A program made the position numbers and the translations under genes. Below the pieces are notes generated by a model that did not search any database, was not told the DNA's origin, and saw only the letters and a program-made list of their open reading frames with translations. Positions 26,701-36,518 of a DNA stretch of 64,000 nt are shown piece after piece. This DNA comes from Bryobacterales bacterium (lineage in GTDB: Bacteria; Acidobacteriota; Terriglobia; Bryobacterales; Bryobacteraceae), in NCBI GenBank assembly GCA_003142185.1, contig PLOR01000080.1, forward strand, positions 17,603-81,602. The letters are read 5' to 3'. The first letter of the stretch is position 1; every line of letters begins with the position of its first letter.

Positions 26701-26769
26701 GAGTGGTCCAAGCAAGAAACTGCCAGTCAGAGGGCTCAGCAGCCTCTTCCCACGGACGTCACGGTGCAA
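23710..26769 (-). CDS. Large secreted multidomain adhesin-like protein (cohesin-like, IPT/TIG repeats, TIGR03437-type C-terminus)
   Basis: 1019 residues from TTG 26769, with GGAGG upstream and a signal peptide ending VVFGQ. Order: cohesin-like domain (about 35-170); Ig-like domain with SLSCNPASLSSGASSICTAALSEP (about 175-265); two nearly identical 95-residue IPT/TIG units starting AISSMAPNPVPWEQLTTLTV (about 275-465); further Ig-like segments; a putative Ig (He_PIG) unit LAFTFSAVDPGDLPLTLSAANLPAGASFDP; and a C-terminal module like TIGR03437 (ISDLRNAGSQQ...PGDAISILATGAGLDASP). No enzyme motif. It probably binds cell surfaces or polymers. It is divergent from the 27865-32865 gene, which has a related N-terminus. 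Confidence 0.8.
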   Translation of the reverse strand: MHRDVRGKRLLSPLTGSFLLGPLLAFVPGVVFGQDALALSSGTAVAGGAIALNLSLNSPVGSEPAGVQWTLTYPAGNTASIGAVAGSSATAADETITCFSGAGSYTCLLSGMNDAVIQNGVVAVINVTMTSSAGTTPIGLTNLAGATAAGSPISVTGTGGTITLPAPLVLAPTLAGLSCNPASLSSGASSICTAALSEPASSAGVTVNLSSSTGALPVPASVTVPSGSTTGSFTATTNTFTANQTAVVTASYNGSSQTASISLVAPTASAPAMIPAISSMAPNPVPWEQLTTLTVNGSNFQSGFTASVTVAGVNYPVPASGLTLVSSSEVQVAVYMGGATSYTATLNITNPGGLAASQNFQVGSSGGVQPAISSMAPNPVPWEQLTTLTVIGSNFQSGFTGSVTVAGVNYPVPASCLTFVSSSEVQVAVYMGGATSYTATLNITNPGGLAASQNFQVGSSGGVQPAVSSIAPNPSETTSVGLQPASSQSGASIACNPDPNKVGGLDCGVSLAQAAPVSGVTVALQANTSRVQVPVQVVIPAGALSVPFAATVISSDQDTQAQITASVQGALTTASIPITGIRPTSLSCVPQTVQAGGSFTCTVGMNIPNVLQVARLSVSSDSTSFELPSPFTTRPGQAQLSFEVFTTPLAGQQSSAVTVQFGQTSVTSSAAVTPATAPILNLPGTELAAFGQPLAFTFSAVDPGDLPLTLSAANLPAGASFDPATGSFLWTPQAPAGPIHQLGNSSPLERREVTFTATNSARISSTGSVVIEADPGLPVISDLRNAGSQQSQGVFPKAGVPTRPTLSCSPGSVASLLGRWLALGTQPTSNPTGSSTQLAGAEVIVNGNPAPIVYASATRLDFLCPEAAPAGELEISAQTGGAVSNVVDANQQATLGLFSANGSGQGQAMATLAGTSLLATPRSYLNNGQPAEPGDAISILATGAGLDASPALLRISIGGAYTTADQVQPMPGMAGVYRIDVTVPASVASGDAVPVIVQVPDSSGQTLTSNTVTIAVEAR
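25373..25942 (-). repeat. Two tandem 285-bp coding repeats
   Basis: The sequence starting at 25373 recurs at 25658 with only scattered base differences, a period of 285 bases (95 codons). The units encode consecutive IPT/TIG domains of the 23710-26769 protein. Near-identity at the DNA level points to recent duplication or gene conversion. Confidence 0.9.
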
Positions 26770-27864
26770 ACTTGTGGACCTCCAAAAAGGGCGCCATAAC
26801 TACCCGGCTCAAAGGTGCCATGGCGTGCGCGCGGCTGCCTCTCGGTCCAACCAGCTTTAAAGTATATATCGAGCTCTTAATCTTTAATACTGTCCTTAGC
26901 CGACACTTTGCTATGTCAATAGGTCTGGCCACCATGCCGACCAAAGTTAAGTTGGCTCGCCGCGGCGTCGACTTATTCCGAAGCGCTCATCCGCCTTCGA
27001 AATGCCGAACTGAAATTTGTTGAACGCCCAGCGTTGCAACTGAAGTGCCAGCATTCATTGGCTTGACATTAAAGAGGTTCCCTCCCGCAGCCCCGGTTCC
27101 CACCCCGTTTTACACGGTGGAAAATCCAGAATCGTGAAGTTTCGTCCTAAACCTGTTAACAAGTGAAAACTATTCTTGCGAAAAACCGGCTTTGTTCAAT
27201 GGCACTCAGCTTTCCAGCGCTACCCTCGTTCGGGGAGCCGCCCTGCTGGAATCACTCGACTATTTCGCAAAATAATAAAACAATCGGCTACGAATGTTGT
27301 CTTGGCAATTTGGCGAAAAAGAGTTCTAAAACACTGAAAATAAGTTTGGCCAGAACTTGAAATCAACTAGTTGCAAGTGGCCGTAAGTGTCGCTAACTGC
27401 CCGAGCGTGGCTACAACTCGCGGCAGGCTGCCATCGAGGGAAGACTACGCCGCGCAACACCCAAACTGGGGTAATGAATGGGCTTGGAATTATATGCGCC
27501 CGCCGCGCTCTTCGCCGCGCAGTGCGCCGATGGACCTCAGCGTGCTTATCATCTCGGTGTTCTCCAGGTATAGCGTGCGTGGCCAGAGAAGCCGGAGTTC
27601 TGTAAGACAACGGGCCTGACAGAGCGAACAGCCGGCCGCACGCGTTTTTCAGATCAAGAAAACAAGCAGCAGATGAGTGTTTTGCGGACAGTCACGATAG
27701 CCCTGTTCAAGCGGTGCTGACTGTCAGCGGGCGCGCAGACCGTCCGCCCACCTTGCACTTGCGACTTCAGTAAGTCCCCGCGTACTAACCATTCACAATC
27801 TGGTTAAGCAGGGATTGAGTCGACTATATTCAGATCTTGAACGAAGAATATCGAGTTACCCAAA
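26770..27864. other. 1.1-kb divergent intergenic region, AT-richer than its surroundings
   Basis: No gene is supported between the two divergent giant secreted-protein genes. The part 26860-27370 is clearly richer in A/T (for example AAAGTATATATCGAGCTC and TTTCGCAAAATAATAAAAC) than flanking DNA. It may hold promoters and regulatory sites for both genes. One short minus-strand frame near 27486-27650 (TLYLENTEMISTLRSIGALRGEE) reads like protein but was not recognised. Confidence 0.5.
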
Positions 27865-30800
27865 ATGCCGAATAGCTATACGAAGCAGCGGATCGCCTTC
27901 TTTCTGTTCTGTTTCCTTCTTGGCAGCTTAGCCTTCAGTCAAACATCTTCTCTGAGCCTCTCGTCTGGTTCCGCCGTCGAGGGTGGCTCTGTGTCGCTGA
28001 ACCTTTCGTTAAGCGCCAGTGGCGGTGCACCTGCCGGTTTGCAATGGACACTCTCGTTCGTTCCCACCGATGCCACTTCCGTCGTGGTTGCCGCCGGGGC
28101 GGCGCTCAGCGGCGCGAGCAAGACCCTTACGTGCAACTCCGTCAGCGGCTCGGTGACGTGCATGGCGATCGGGGCGACCGATTCGACGATCGGTAACGGT
28201 GTGGTGGCCACGGTTACGGTTACCCTCTCCCCGGCGACCAGCGGTGCGACCGTGCCCATCGCGGTCAGCAAGGCCACAGCGGCTTTTGCGAATGGATCCT
28301 CTCTGGCGAACGGATCTACCGAAACCATGTCGGCGGTTTCAGGCGCGATTACGGTGACAAATTGGGCGCCTGCCTTGTCTTCCCTGTCGTGCTCGCCCAC
28401 CAGCTTGGGTTCCGGCGCCAAATCCACCTGCACGGTCAGCTTGGCTCAGGCGGCTCCGAGCGGAGGCACGGCTGTGTCTCTGGCCAGCAACAACACAATG
28501 CTTCCGGTCCCCGCCTCGGTCACCGTACCGGCCGGCTCGACTTCGGCTACCTCCACAGCGACGGCTGGCAATTGCGGCACCAATCAGACGGCAACGGTCA
28601 CGGCTACCCTCAACAGCGCTTCCAAGGCTGTCGTCATCAGCCTGATGGCACCGGTGCAAGTCTCCTCGCTCACTTGCAGCCCCACTAGCCTGGGACAGAG
28701 TTCCTCCAGCACCTGCACCATCACGTTGAATCAGGTGGCGCCGACGGGAGGCGCCAGCATAGCCTTGTCGAGCAATGCGGCGGCACTGACGGTGCCGGCG
28801 ACGGCGACCGTGGCGGCCGGATCTGCCACGGCCACTTTCGGCGCCACCAGCGGCACGATTTCCAGCAATCAAACGGCAACGGTAACGGCTGCTTACAACA
28901 GCACCTCAGCGACGGCCGGCATCAGTCTGGTAGTACCGGTGAAGGTCTCCTCGCTCAGTTGCAGCCCCACCAGCCTGGGGCAGAGTTCCTCCAGCACTTG
29001 CACCATCACGCTGACTCAGGCGGCACCGACCGGAGGCGCCAGCGTGGCCTTGTCGAGCAATGCGGCGGCACTGACGGTGCCGGCGACGGCGACGGTGGCG
29101 GCCGGGTCTGCCACAGCCACTTTCAGCGCCACCAGCGGCACGATTTCCAGCAATCAAACGGCGACGGTGACGGCTACCTACAACAGCACCTCGGCGACGG
29201 CCGGCATCAGCTTGACGGTAACCGTGCGGATGTCCTCGCTCAGTTGCAACCCCACCGGCCTGGGGCAGAGTTCCTCGAGCATTTGCACCATCACGCTAAC
29301 TCAGGTGGCGCCGACTGGAGGCGCCAGCGTGGCCTTGTCGAGCAATGCGGCGGCACTGACGGTGCCGGCGACGGTGACAGTAGCGGCCGGGTCTGCCACA
29401 GCCACTTTCAGCGCCACCAGCGGCACGATTTCCAGCAATCAAACGGCGACGGTTACGGCCACTTACAACAGCACCTCGGCGACGGCCAGCATCAGTCTGA
29501 CCGCGCCGGTGCAAGTTTCCTCGCTCAGTTGCAGCCCCGCCAGCCTCGGGCCGAATTCCTCCACCACCTGCACCACAACGCTGAATCAGGCGGCGCCCAG
29601 CGGAGGCGCCAGCGTGACGCTGTCCAGCAACAGCACGATGCTGTCCGTGGCGGCCTCGGTCACAGTGCCGGCCGGTTCAACTTCGGCCAACTCCACAGCT
29701 ACGGCTGGCAATTGCAACTCCAATCAGACCGCAACGCTCACGGCCACCCTCAGTGGCGTTTCCAAGATCGCTAGCATCAGCCTGGTAGCACCGGTGCAAG
29801 TTTCCTCGCTCAGTTGCAGCCCCACCAGCCTGGGGCAAGATTCCTCCAGCACTTGCACCATCACGCTGAATCAGGCGGCACCGAGCGGAGGTGCCAGCAT
29901 CACGCTATCCAGCAATGCGGCGGCACTGACCGTGCCGGCGACGGTGACGGTGGCGGCCGGATCTGCCACGGCCACTTTCGGCGCCACCAGCGGCACGATT
30001 TCCAGTAATCAGACGGCGACGGTGACGGCCACTTATAACACTTCAGCGACGGCCAGCATCACTCTGACGGCGCCGGCGACGGTGACCGGCGTATCGCCGA
30101 ATAGTGGGTCGACGGCGGGCGGGACAACCGTAACGATCACCGGGACGAGCTTTGCCGCCGGAGCGACCGTGACATTTGGCGGGACGGCGGCGAGCGGCGT
30201 AGTGGTGGTGAACAGTACGACCATCACGGCCGCAACTCCCGCCGGAACCGCGGGAGCAGTGACAGTGACGGTGATGAATCCTGGGGCGCAAAGCGGAAGT
30301 TTGGCGGCCGGGTTCACCTATGTGGTGCCCACCAGCACGACTATTACCTATGTGCAGGGTAACTTCGCCACGCCGCAAACCGCTTCGACCACGGTAAGTA
30401 TCGCCTTCACGGCCGCTCAGGTTGCGGGCGACCTCAACGTCATCGCGGTGGGCTGGAACGACAGCAAGGCCGTGGTCAGCGCAGTTACGGATTCGAAAGG
30501 TAACAAATACGCACTGGCCGTGGGCCCCACGGTCCAGAGCAGCTACGCGACGCAGTCCATTTATTATGCGAAGAACATCGCAGCGGCGGTTGCCGGGGCA
30601 AACACCGTCACGGTGACCTTTGCGAGTGCCGCGACGGCCCCCGACATACGCATACTCGAGTACAGCGGAGCGGATCCGAGCAACCCGGTGGATGTGACGG
30701 TTGCAACTACAGGCAGCAGTGCCACCAGCAGCAGCGGCGCCGTGACCACGACCAACGCGAACGACTTGCTCTTCGGCGCCAACCTGGTTCAGACCAGCAC

Positions 30801-32865
30801 CACCGCTCCGTGCAGCGGCTTCACCAAACGGCTGCTGACAACGCCGGACGGCGACATCGCGGAAGACGAGATGGTCAAGACGGCCGGCAGTTACACCGCC
30901 ACCGCGCCGGTCAGCCCATCCGGGGACTGGATCATGCAGATGGTCGCCTTCCGCACTCCGACGGGTGGCACAGTTCTGCCGACAGTGACTAGCGTATCCC
31001 CGAATAGCGGGCCGACGGCGGGCGGGACAGCAGTCACGATCATCGGGACGAACTTTGCCGCGGGAGCGACAGTGACGTTTGGAGCGACGGCGGCAGCCAA
31101 CGTAGTGGTGACGAGCGGTACAACCATCACGGCCACGACGCCAGCGGGAAGCGCCGGTGCGGTGTCAGTCACCGTCACGGCGAACGGGCAAAGCGGGAGC
31201 TTAGTCAGTGGGTTCAGCTACTCGCTTCCGCCGACGCTGACCAGTGTGTCTCCGAATAGTGGGTCAACGGCGGGCGGGACAGCAGTCACGATCACGGGTA
31301 CGAACTTTGCCGCAGGAGCGACAGTGACATTTGCTGGAGCGGCGGCGGCAAACGTAGTGGCGGTAAGTGGGACCGAGATCACGGCCACTACGCCAGCCGG
31401 AAGCGCCGGAGCCGTAACCGTTACGGTGACGAACCCTGCGGCGCAGAGCGTGAGTTTGGCGGACGGCTTCACTTATGTGGTGGAAGCCACGGCGACGCCC
31501 ACACTCGTCTCCCACGTCAGCGAGTCTAATTCGCGGTCCTCCGCCGTGACCAGCCCTTACCACCTCTACCTCCATCTGGCCGACCCAGCCACAGCCGGGA
31601 ACGCCATCGTAGTTGCGTGCCAGTTCCAGGGTGAGCCGACGCTGACTATTACCGATAATAAGTCCGACAGCTACAAGAACGCAGAGGTCTACTACAATTC
31701 GGCAAATAACCAGTCCATCGTGATCGCCGAAGCGTTCAATGTGACTGCCGGAGCTTATAACCTGACGGCAACCTGGAGCGCCGAAACCTCGCAATTCGCG
31801 TGCGTGAGTTCGCAGATTGCCAACGTCATCGCGGCCGATGGGGCGGGAGCCGGTAACGAAGGCTCCGGCACGTCCGCGACGGCCGGCAGTATGACACCGA
31901 CGGCATCCGGCGACATGGTATACCAGGTGGTCGCCAGCCTGAGTGGAAGGTTCGCGCAGAAGAGTTTCACGGCTGGATCGCAATCGAATATTGCGTGGAA
32001 TCTCGAAAGCGCGGACCTAGAAGACGGCATGGCCGTTCAGTCCGGCGTCTATTCCTCCACGTCGGCAATCGACCCGGCCATGACCCAGGGAACAAGCGCC
32101 ACCTGGATTTCGGCCGCAGTTTTGCTCAAATCCGGGACCACAGGGGCAGTACCTACCGGCATGCGGGTCGCATATGAAATTCATGAGAACTTCCCGTACA
32201 CACCAGCCGCCGGCGGAACGGGAAATGCCTATACGAGCCCCGCGGCGTTGCAGATTCCGTGCATCGCGGGAGCTACCATTGCAGCTTTGATGGATGGCGG
32301 CGGAGCCACAAACCCCAGCCTGATATCTAGTATCACGGATAGCAACGGTAACACGTGGAGTCAGATCGCCCAATATGTCTACTCCAATGACGGCGTGTAT
32401 GCGCAGGCATATTACGCAAAGAACGTGGCATGCTCCAGCGGCTTTGAGACCTTGAAGGTCACGTTCGCCGATACCACCAACGATGACACGATAGTCTTTT
32501 ATGTCATTCCTGGCGCCGGGACCAGCCCGCTGGACACGTACAGCGGCAGCGCACAGGACATCAGCAGCGCCGGCTCACCCGTGACGCTGAATTACACACT
32601 AACTCCTGCGGCGGCGGGTGAAATTGTGATAGCCGAGGAGAACTGGTACTACAACACAGCTACCGGGACTCCGGAGACGAATTGGCTGTTCGATTCATCA
32701 TACTATTCCGGCATAGTGCTGGATGGTCCGCAACCTATCGATCAGAACGGCGGGTGGATGCATTACTACACGACCTCCACAAGCCCACTGAGTTTCACTT
32801 ACAACATGTTGTCCAGCAGCGACGCGAACGGACCGGCGGCTGGAATGGCAGTGGCCTTCAAATAG
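27865..32865 (+). CDS. Giant secreted adhesin-like protein with six identical-length Ig-like repeats
   Basis: 1666 residues with a signal peptide (MPNSYTKQRIAFFLF...LAFSQ). Order: cohesin-like domain (about 25-165); six tandem 95-residue Ig-like units (about 171-740), each opening SSLSCSPTSLGQSSSSTCTI; IPT/TIG (about 740-822, TGVSPNSGSTAGGTTVTITG); a beta-sandwich-like domain opening TYVQGNFATPQTASTTVSI (about 825-1030); two more IPT/TIG (about 1037-1205); then two further domains of the same general YVQGNF type (about 1210-1430 and 1432-1666, the latter with ITDSNGNTWSQIAQYVY). No catalytic motif. No TIGR03437 module or sorting signal was seen at the C-terminus, so how it is retained on the surface is unclear. 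The N-terminus resembles that of the 23710-26769 protein. Confidence 0.85.
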   Translation: MPNSYTKQRIAFFLFCFLLGSLAFSQTSSLSLSSGSAVEGGSVSLNLSLSASGGAPAGLQWTLSFVPTDATSVVVAAGAALSGASKTLTCNSVSGSVTCMAIGATDSTIGNGVVATVTVTLSPATSGATVPIAVSKATAAFANGSSLANGSTETMSAVSGAITVTNWAPALSSLSCSPTSLGSGAKSTCTVSLAQAAPSGGTAVSLASNNTMLPVPASVTVPAGSTSATSTATAGNCGTNQTATVTATLNSASKAVVISLMAPVQVSSLTCSPTSLGQSSSSTCTITLNQVAPTGGASIALSSNAAALTVPATATVAAGSATATFGATSGTISSNQTATVTAAYNSTSATAGISLVVPVKVSSLSCSPTSLGQSSSSTCTITLTQAAPTGGASVALSSNAAALTVPATATVAAGSATATFSATSGTISSNQTATVTATYNSTSATAGISLTVTVRMSSLSCNPTGLGQSSSSICTITLTQVAPTGGASVALSSNAAALTVPATVTVAAGSATATFSATSGTISSNQTATVTATYNSTSATASISLTAPVQVSSLSCSPASLGPNSSTTCTTTLNQAAPSGGASVTLSSNSTMLSVAASVTVPAGSTSANSTATAGNCNSNQTATLTATLSGVSKIASISLVAPVQVSSLSCSPTSLGQDSSSTCTITLNQAAPSGGASITLSSNAAALTVPATVTVAAGSATATFGATSGTISSNQTATVTATYNTSATASITLTAPATVTGVSPNSGSTAGGTTVTITGTSFAAGATVTFGGTAASGVVVVNSTTITAATPAGTAGAVTVTVMNPGAQSGSLAAGFTYVVPTSTTITYVQGNFATPQTASTTVSIAFTAAQVAGDLNVIAVGWNDSKAVVSAVTDSKGNKYALAVGPTVQSSYATQSIYYAKNIAAAVAGANTVTVTFASAATAPDIRILEYSGADPSNPVDVTVATTGSSATSSSGAVTTTNANDLLFGANLVQTSTTAPCSGFTKRLLTTPDGDIAEDEMVKTAGSYTATAPVSPSGDWIMQMVAFRTPTGGTVLPTVTSVSPNSGPTAGGTAVTIIGTNFAAGATVTFGATAAANVVVTSGTTITATTPAGSAGAVSVTVTANGQSGSLVSGFSYSLPPTLTSVSPNSGSTAGGTAVTITGTNFAAGATVTFAGAAAANVVAVSGTEITATTPAGSAGAVTVTVTNPAAQSVSLADGFTYVVEATATPTLVSHVSESNSRSSAVTSPYHLYLHLADPATAGNAIVVACQFQGEPTLTITDNKSDSYKNAEVYYNSANNQSIVIAEAFNVTAGAYNLTATWSAETSQFACVSSQIANVIAADGAGAGNEGSGTSATAGSMTPTASGDMVYQVVASLSGRFAQKSFTAGSQSNIAWNLESADLEDGMAVQSGVYSSTSAIDPAMTQGTSATWISAAVLLKSGTTGAVPTGMRVAYEIHENFPYTPAAGGTGNAYTSPAALQIPCIAGATIAALMDGGGATNPSLISSITDSNGNTWSQIAQYVYSNDGVYAQAYYAKNVACSSGFETLKVTFADTTNDDTIVFYVIPGAGTSPLDTYSGSAQDISSAGSPVTLNYTLTPAAAGEIVIAEENWYYNTATGTPETNWLFDSSYYSGIVLDGPQPIDQNGGWMHYYTTSTSPLSFTYNMLSSSDANGPAAGMAVAFK
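28372..30080 (+). repeat. Six tandem 285-bp coding repeats
   Basis: The Cys-encoding landmark of each unit falls at about 28389, 28674, 28959, 29244, 29529 and 29814, an exact 285-base period. The last unit is one codon shorter. Units 2-4 and 6 are close to identical (NAAALTVPATATVAAGSATA); units 1 and 5 form a second subtype with ASVTVPAGSTSA. This indicates unequal exchange with block duplication. Confidence 0.92.
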
Positions 32866-32955
32866 GGGCGCGGCTGGGCCGGTTCGCAAGTTACGCAGCA
32901 ACTGCGTGAGTGTGGCGATCGAAGAGAAGTGAAACACGCCAGGTCAGGCTGGCAC

Positions 32956-32987
32956 GTGCGGCGGAGGGTTTGGGCCCTCCGCCGCAC
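32956..32987. terminator. Strong hairpin between convergent genes
   Basis: A perfect 13-bp stem (GTGCGGCGGAGGG and its complement at 32975-32987) has a 6-base loop. It lies between the stop of the plus-strand giant gene and the stop of the minus-strand methyltransferase. There is no T-tract on either side, so termination is inferred from position only. Confidence 0.45.
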
Positions 32988-33020
32988 GCGCCGCATTCAG
33001 ACGGTGATCGTGGCTCGCGG

Positions 33021-33773
33021 CTACAATACGCCCGGCCTCCCGTAGTAGACCTCCGTCGAGTACTCTACCTTCACCCATCCGTCCCGCCGATGCCGGGCAA
33101 ACAGGGCGTCCACCTCCTCCATCAGCGCGGCGAATTCACCGGTCCCAGGCAGCGGCGTGTAGGATGACGATGCCACTCGTCCACGCAACCCTTCGGCGTC
33201 GAGCGTCTGCCAGTTATCGAGCCGGGCCATGCGCCAGCCGCGTCCGCCAAATAAGCGCGAGATCCGCTTTTCGTCGATGCGGGACTGCTCCGGCGCGTGG
33301 CGCGCGATCAGGGCTTCATAGTCGCTCATGAAGCCCGGTTCTCGCTTGCGTTCGTTCCACACCAGCATCAGCCAGCCGCCGGGTTTCAGAATGCGCGCGA
33401 ATTCGGCGCGGGCCGGGTCCGCATCGAACCAGTGGGCCGCCTGCCCCGCCGTGACGAAGTCAACGCTGGAAGTGGCGAGCGTGGTCGACTCCGCGCGTCC
33501 GTCGATCGCCTGAAACTGCGCCAACTCCGCCAGCGCCCTGCGACCGGCGTTGCGCATCTCGGGATTCGGCTCGACGCCAAAAACGTGGCAGCCTCGCTCC
33601 AGAAACAGACGCGCCAGGAGGCCGGTTCCGCAGCCGATATCGGCCACCGCCTGGCCTGCCCGCAGCCCGCATTCCCGCTCCGCCAGCGCCGCCACCGCCG
33701 CCGGATAAGAGGGCCGGCAGCGCTCGTACGCGTCCACCCGCACCGAAAACCTGCGTGTCGGATCCTGATTCAT
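33021..33773 (-). CDS. Class I SAM-dependent methyltransferase (Methyltransf_11 type)
   Basis: 250 residues if started at the ATG 33773 (MNQDPTRRFSVRVDAYERCRPSYP), a typical beginning for this group; an in-frame start at 33803 would overlap rbsK. Motif I is VADIGCGTGLLARLFLERG, followed by VFGVEPNPEMR, VDFVTAGQAAHWFDADPARAEFARILKPGGWLMLVWNER. The C-terminus is EVDALFARHRRDGWVKVEYSTEVYYGR. Close relatives are annotated only as SAM-dependent methyltransferases. It is divergent from rbsK with just 22 bases between the start codons. Confidence 0.88.
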   Translation of the reverse strand: MNQDPTRRFSVRVDAYERCRPSYPAAVAALAERECGLRAGQAVADIGCGTGLLARLFLERGCHVFGVEPNPEMRNAGRRALAELAQFQAIDGRAESTTLATSSVDFVTAGQAAHWFDADPARAEFARILKPGGWLMLVWNERKREPGFMSDYEALIARHAPEQSRIDEKRISRLFGGRGWRMARLDNWQTLDAEGLRGRVASSSYTPLPGTGEFAALMEEVDALFARHRRDGWVKVEYSTEVYYGRPGVL

Positions 33774-33795
33774 GTCTACAATATGATATCCGGAT

Positions 33796-34731
33796 ATGAC
33801 CACGCAGCCTCACATTGCGGTGGTCGGCAGCGCTAATGTCGACCTCACCACTTTCACCGACCGGTTTCCACGGCCGGGCGAAACCATCTTCGGCCAAGGC
33901 TTTCACTTGGGCTTCGGCGGCAAGGGCGCCAACCAGGCAGTAGCCGCGCGGCTGTGCGGAGCGCGCGTGTCGATGATCGCGCGCGTCGGCGACGACCTGT
34001 TTGGCCAAGCCACCATCGACAACTTCACCGCGCGCGGGGTCGATGCCGCGCGGGTCCTGATCACCGAAGGCGTGTCGAGCGGCGTCGCGCCCATCTTCGT
34101 CGATTCGGCCGGGCAGAATCGCATCCTGGTCGTCAAGGGCGCGAATGACTGCCTGCTGCCCGCCGATATCGACGCTGCCGCGCCGGTGCTACTCGATGCT
34201 GATGCCATCGTCCTGCAGTTGGAGATCCCGATCGAAACGGTCTATTACACACTGCGCTTTGCGCGCGCCAACGGCATCCGCGCCATACTGAACCCTGCGC
34301 CCGGCCAGCCGCTCGACCTTGCCGAACTGGCTCACGCCGATTACGTCATCCCCAATGAAACCGAGGCCGAGACGCTCACCGGCATGCAGGTGAACAACCT
34401 TCACGATGCCCGCGACTGCGCCGTACACCTGTTGCGCAGTGGCGTGCGCCGCGTCATCATCACGCTCGGCGCCAATGGCGCCCTCTGCGCCGGCGAGACC
34501 CGAGTGGATCATGTCCCTCCGTTCGCCGTCGAAGCCATCGACACCAGCGGCGCCGGCGACGCCTTCATCGGCAGCTTCGCCGCGTTCCTCGCCGCGGGCG
34601 AGAGGGAAACTGACGCGATCGCGCGTGCCAACGTCTATGCCGCGCTTTCCACGCTTGGCGTGGGCACGCAAGCGTCCTTCGTCACCCGCGACCGGCTGGA
34701 AGCCTCATGGAGCCAGCGGCCGCAATCATAG
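33796..34731 (+). CDS. rbsK: Ribokinase (PfkB family)
   Basis: 311 residues, full length. PfkB signature 1 is GFGGKGANQAVAARLCGA and signature 2 is DTSGAGDAFIGSFAAFL with the catalytic Asp. The N-terminus IAVVGSANVDLTTFTDRFPRPGET is ribokinase-like. It phosphorylates ribose at O5; a closely related sugar or nucleoside substrate cannot be excluded. A perfect 12-base palindrome ATATCCGGATAT (33786-33797) runs into the ATG. No ribose transporter is nearby. Confidence 0.88.
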   Translation: MTTQPHIAVVGSANVDLTTFTDRFPRPGETIFGQGFHLGFGGKGANQAVAARLCGARVSMIARVGDDLFGQATIDNFTARGVDAARVLITEGVSSGVAPIFVDSAGQNRILVVKGANDCLLPADIDAAAPVLLDADAIVLQLEIPIETVYYTLRFARANGIRAILNPAPGQPLDLAELAHADYVIPNETEAETLTGMQVNNLHDARDCAVHLLRSGVRRVIITLGANGALCAGETRVDHVPPFAVEAIDTSGAGDAFIGSFAAFLAAGERETDAIARANVYAALSTLGVGTQASFVTRDRLEASWSQRPQS

Positions 34732-34754
34732 CTCCGGCGCGGGAAGCGAGTTGG

Positions 34755-34845
34755 CGGAAGGCAGTGCGGATCGAACACACCAGCGGCCTAACGGCCGCCG
34801 AACGGTTTTGAAGACCGTCCCAGACACCAGTCCAGATTGCCTTCC
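34755..34845 (-). tRNA. selC: tRNA-Sec (UCA anticodon)
   Basis: The minus strand folds as a selenocysteine tRNA: 8-bp acceptor stem GGAAGGCA / TGCCTTCC, a long D stem with a 4-base loop, anticodon arm ACGGT-CTTCAAA-ACCGT with anticodon TCA, a long variable arm built on GCGGCC-GTTA-GGCCGC, a 5-bp T arm with loop TTCGATC, and a G discriminator. CCA is encoded next to it (34752-34754). The 8-bp acceptor stem and long extra arm are diagnostic. No selA, selB or selD is in the window and no selenoprotein gene was found. Confidence 0.95.
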
Positions 34846-34897
34846 GCCAACAGTCTAGCAGCCTCTGCGGCAACCTGGCCGGGCACGCCCGAGGTAG

Positions 34898-35012
34898 GAC
34901 AGACGATCGGTTTGTGTCGTCTGTCAGGGCGTCGTCTAAAGCGAAGCAAGACAGGCCACGAAAGGCGATGGCCTGTCCTACCGGCCCCGGGCAAGCTAAA
35001 GCATGCCCCACC
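34898..35012. repeat. Palindromic dispersed element between selC and asnS
   Basis: It has two perfect inverted repeats: GACAGACGA (34898-34906) with TCGTCTGTC (34917-34925), and GACAGGCCA (34950-34958) with TGGCCTGTC (34969-34977). The 23-base segment 34990-35012, shared with 18987-19009, follows. The sequence style (GACAG...CTGTC, GGTAGGAC, GCCCCACC) matches the elements at 21024-21142 and 41763-41836. Confidence 0.75.
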
Positions 35013-35045
35013 AAGCTAACATTGTTTTTTGAAAGGTTGGCCCAC

Positions 35046-36446
<1,401 letters not shown>

Positions 36447-36518
36447 GACCCGGCTCGCCTCCACGCCTGGTTCGACGATGATATGCTTTTATCAATCGTC
36501 CAAAAGGAGGGCTTACCA

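Noticed and set aside
28372..30080. CRISPR-like or satellite array
   Set aside because: The repeats are 285 bp, contiguous, without spacers, and encode Ig-like protein domains.
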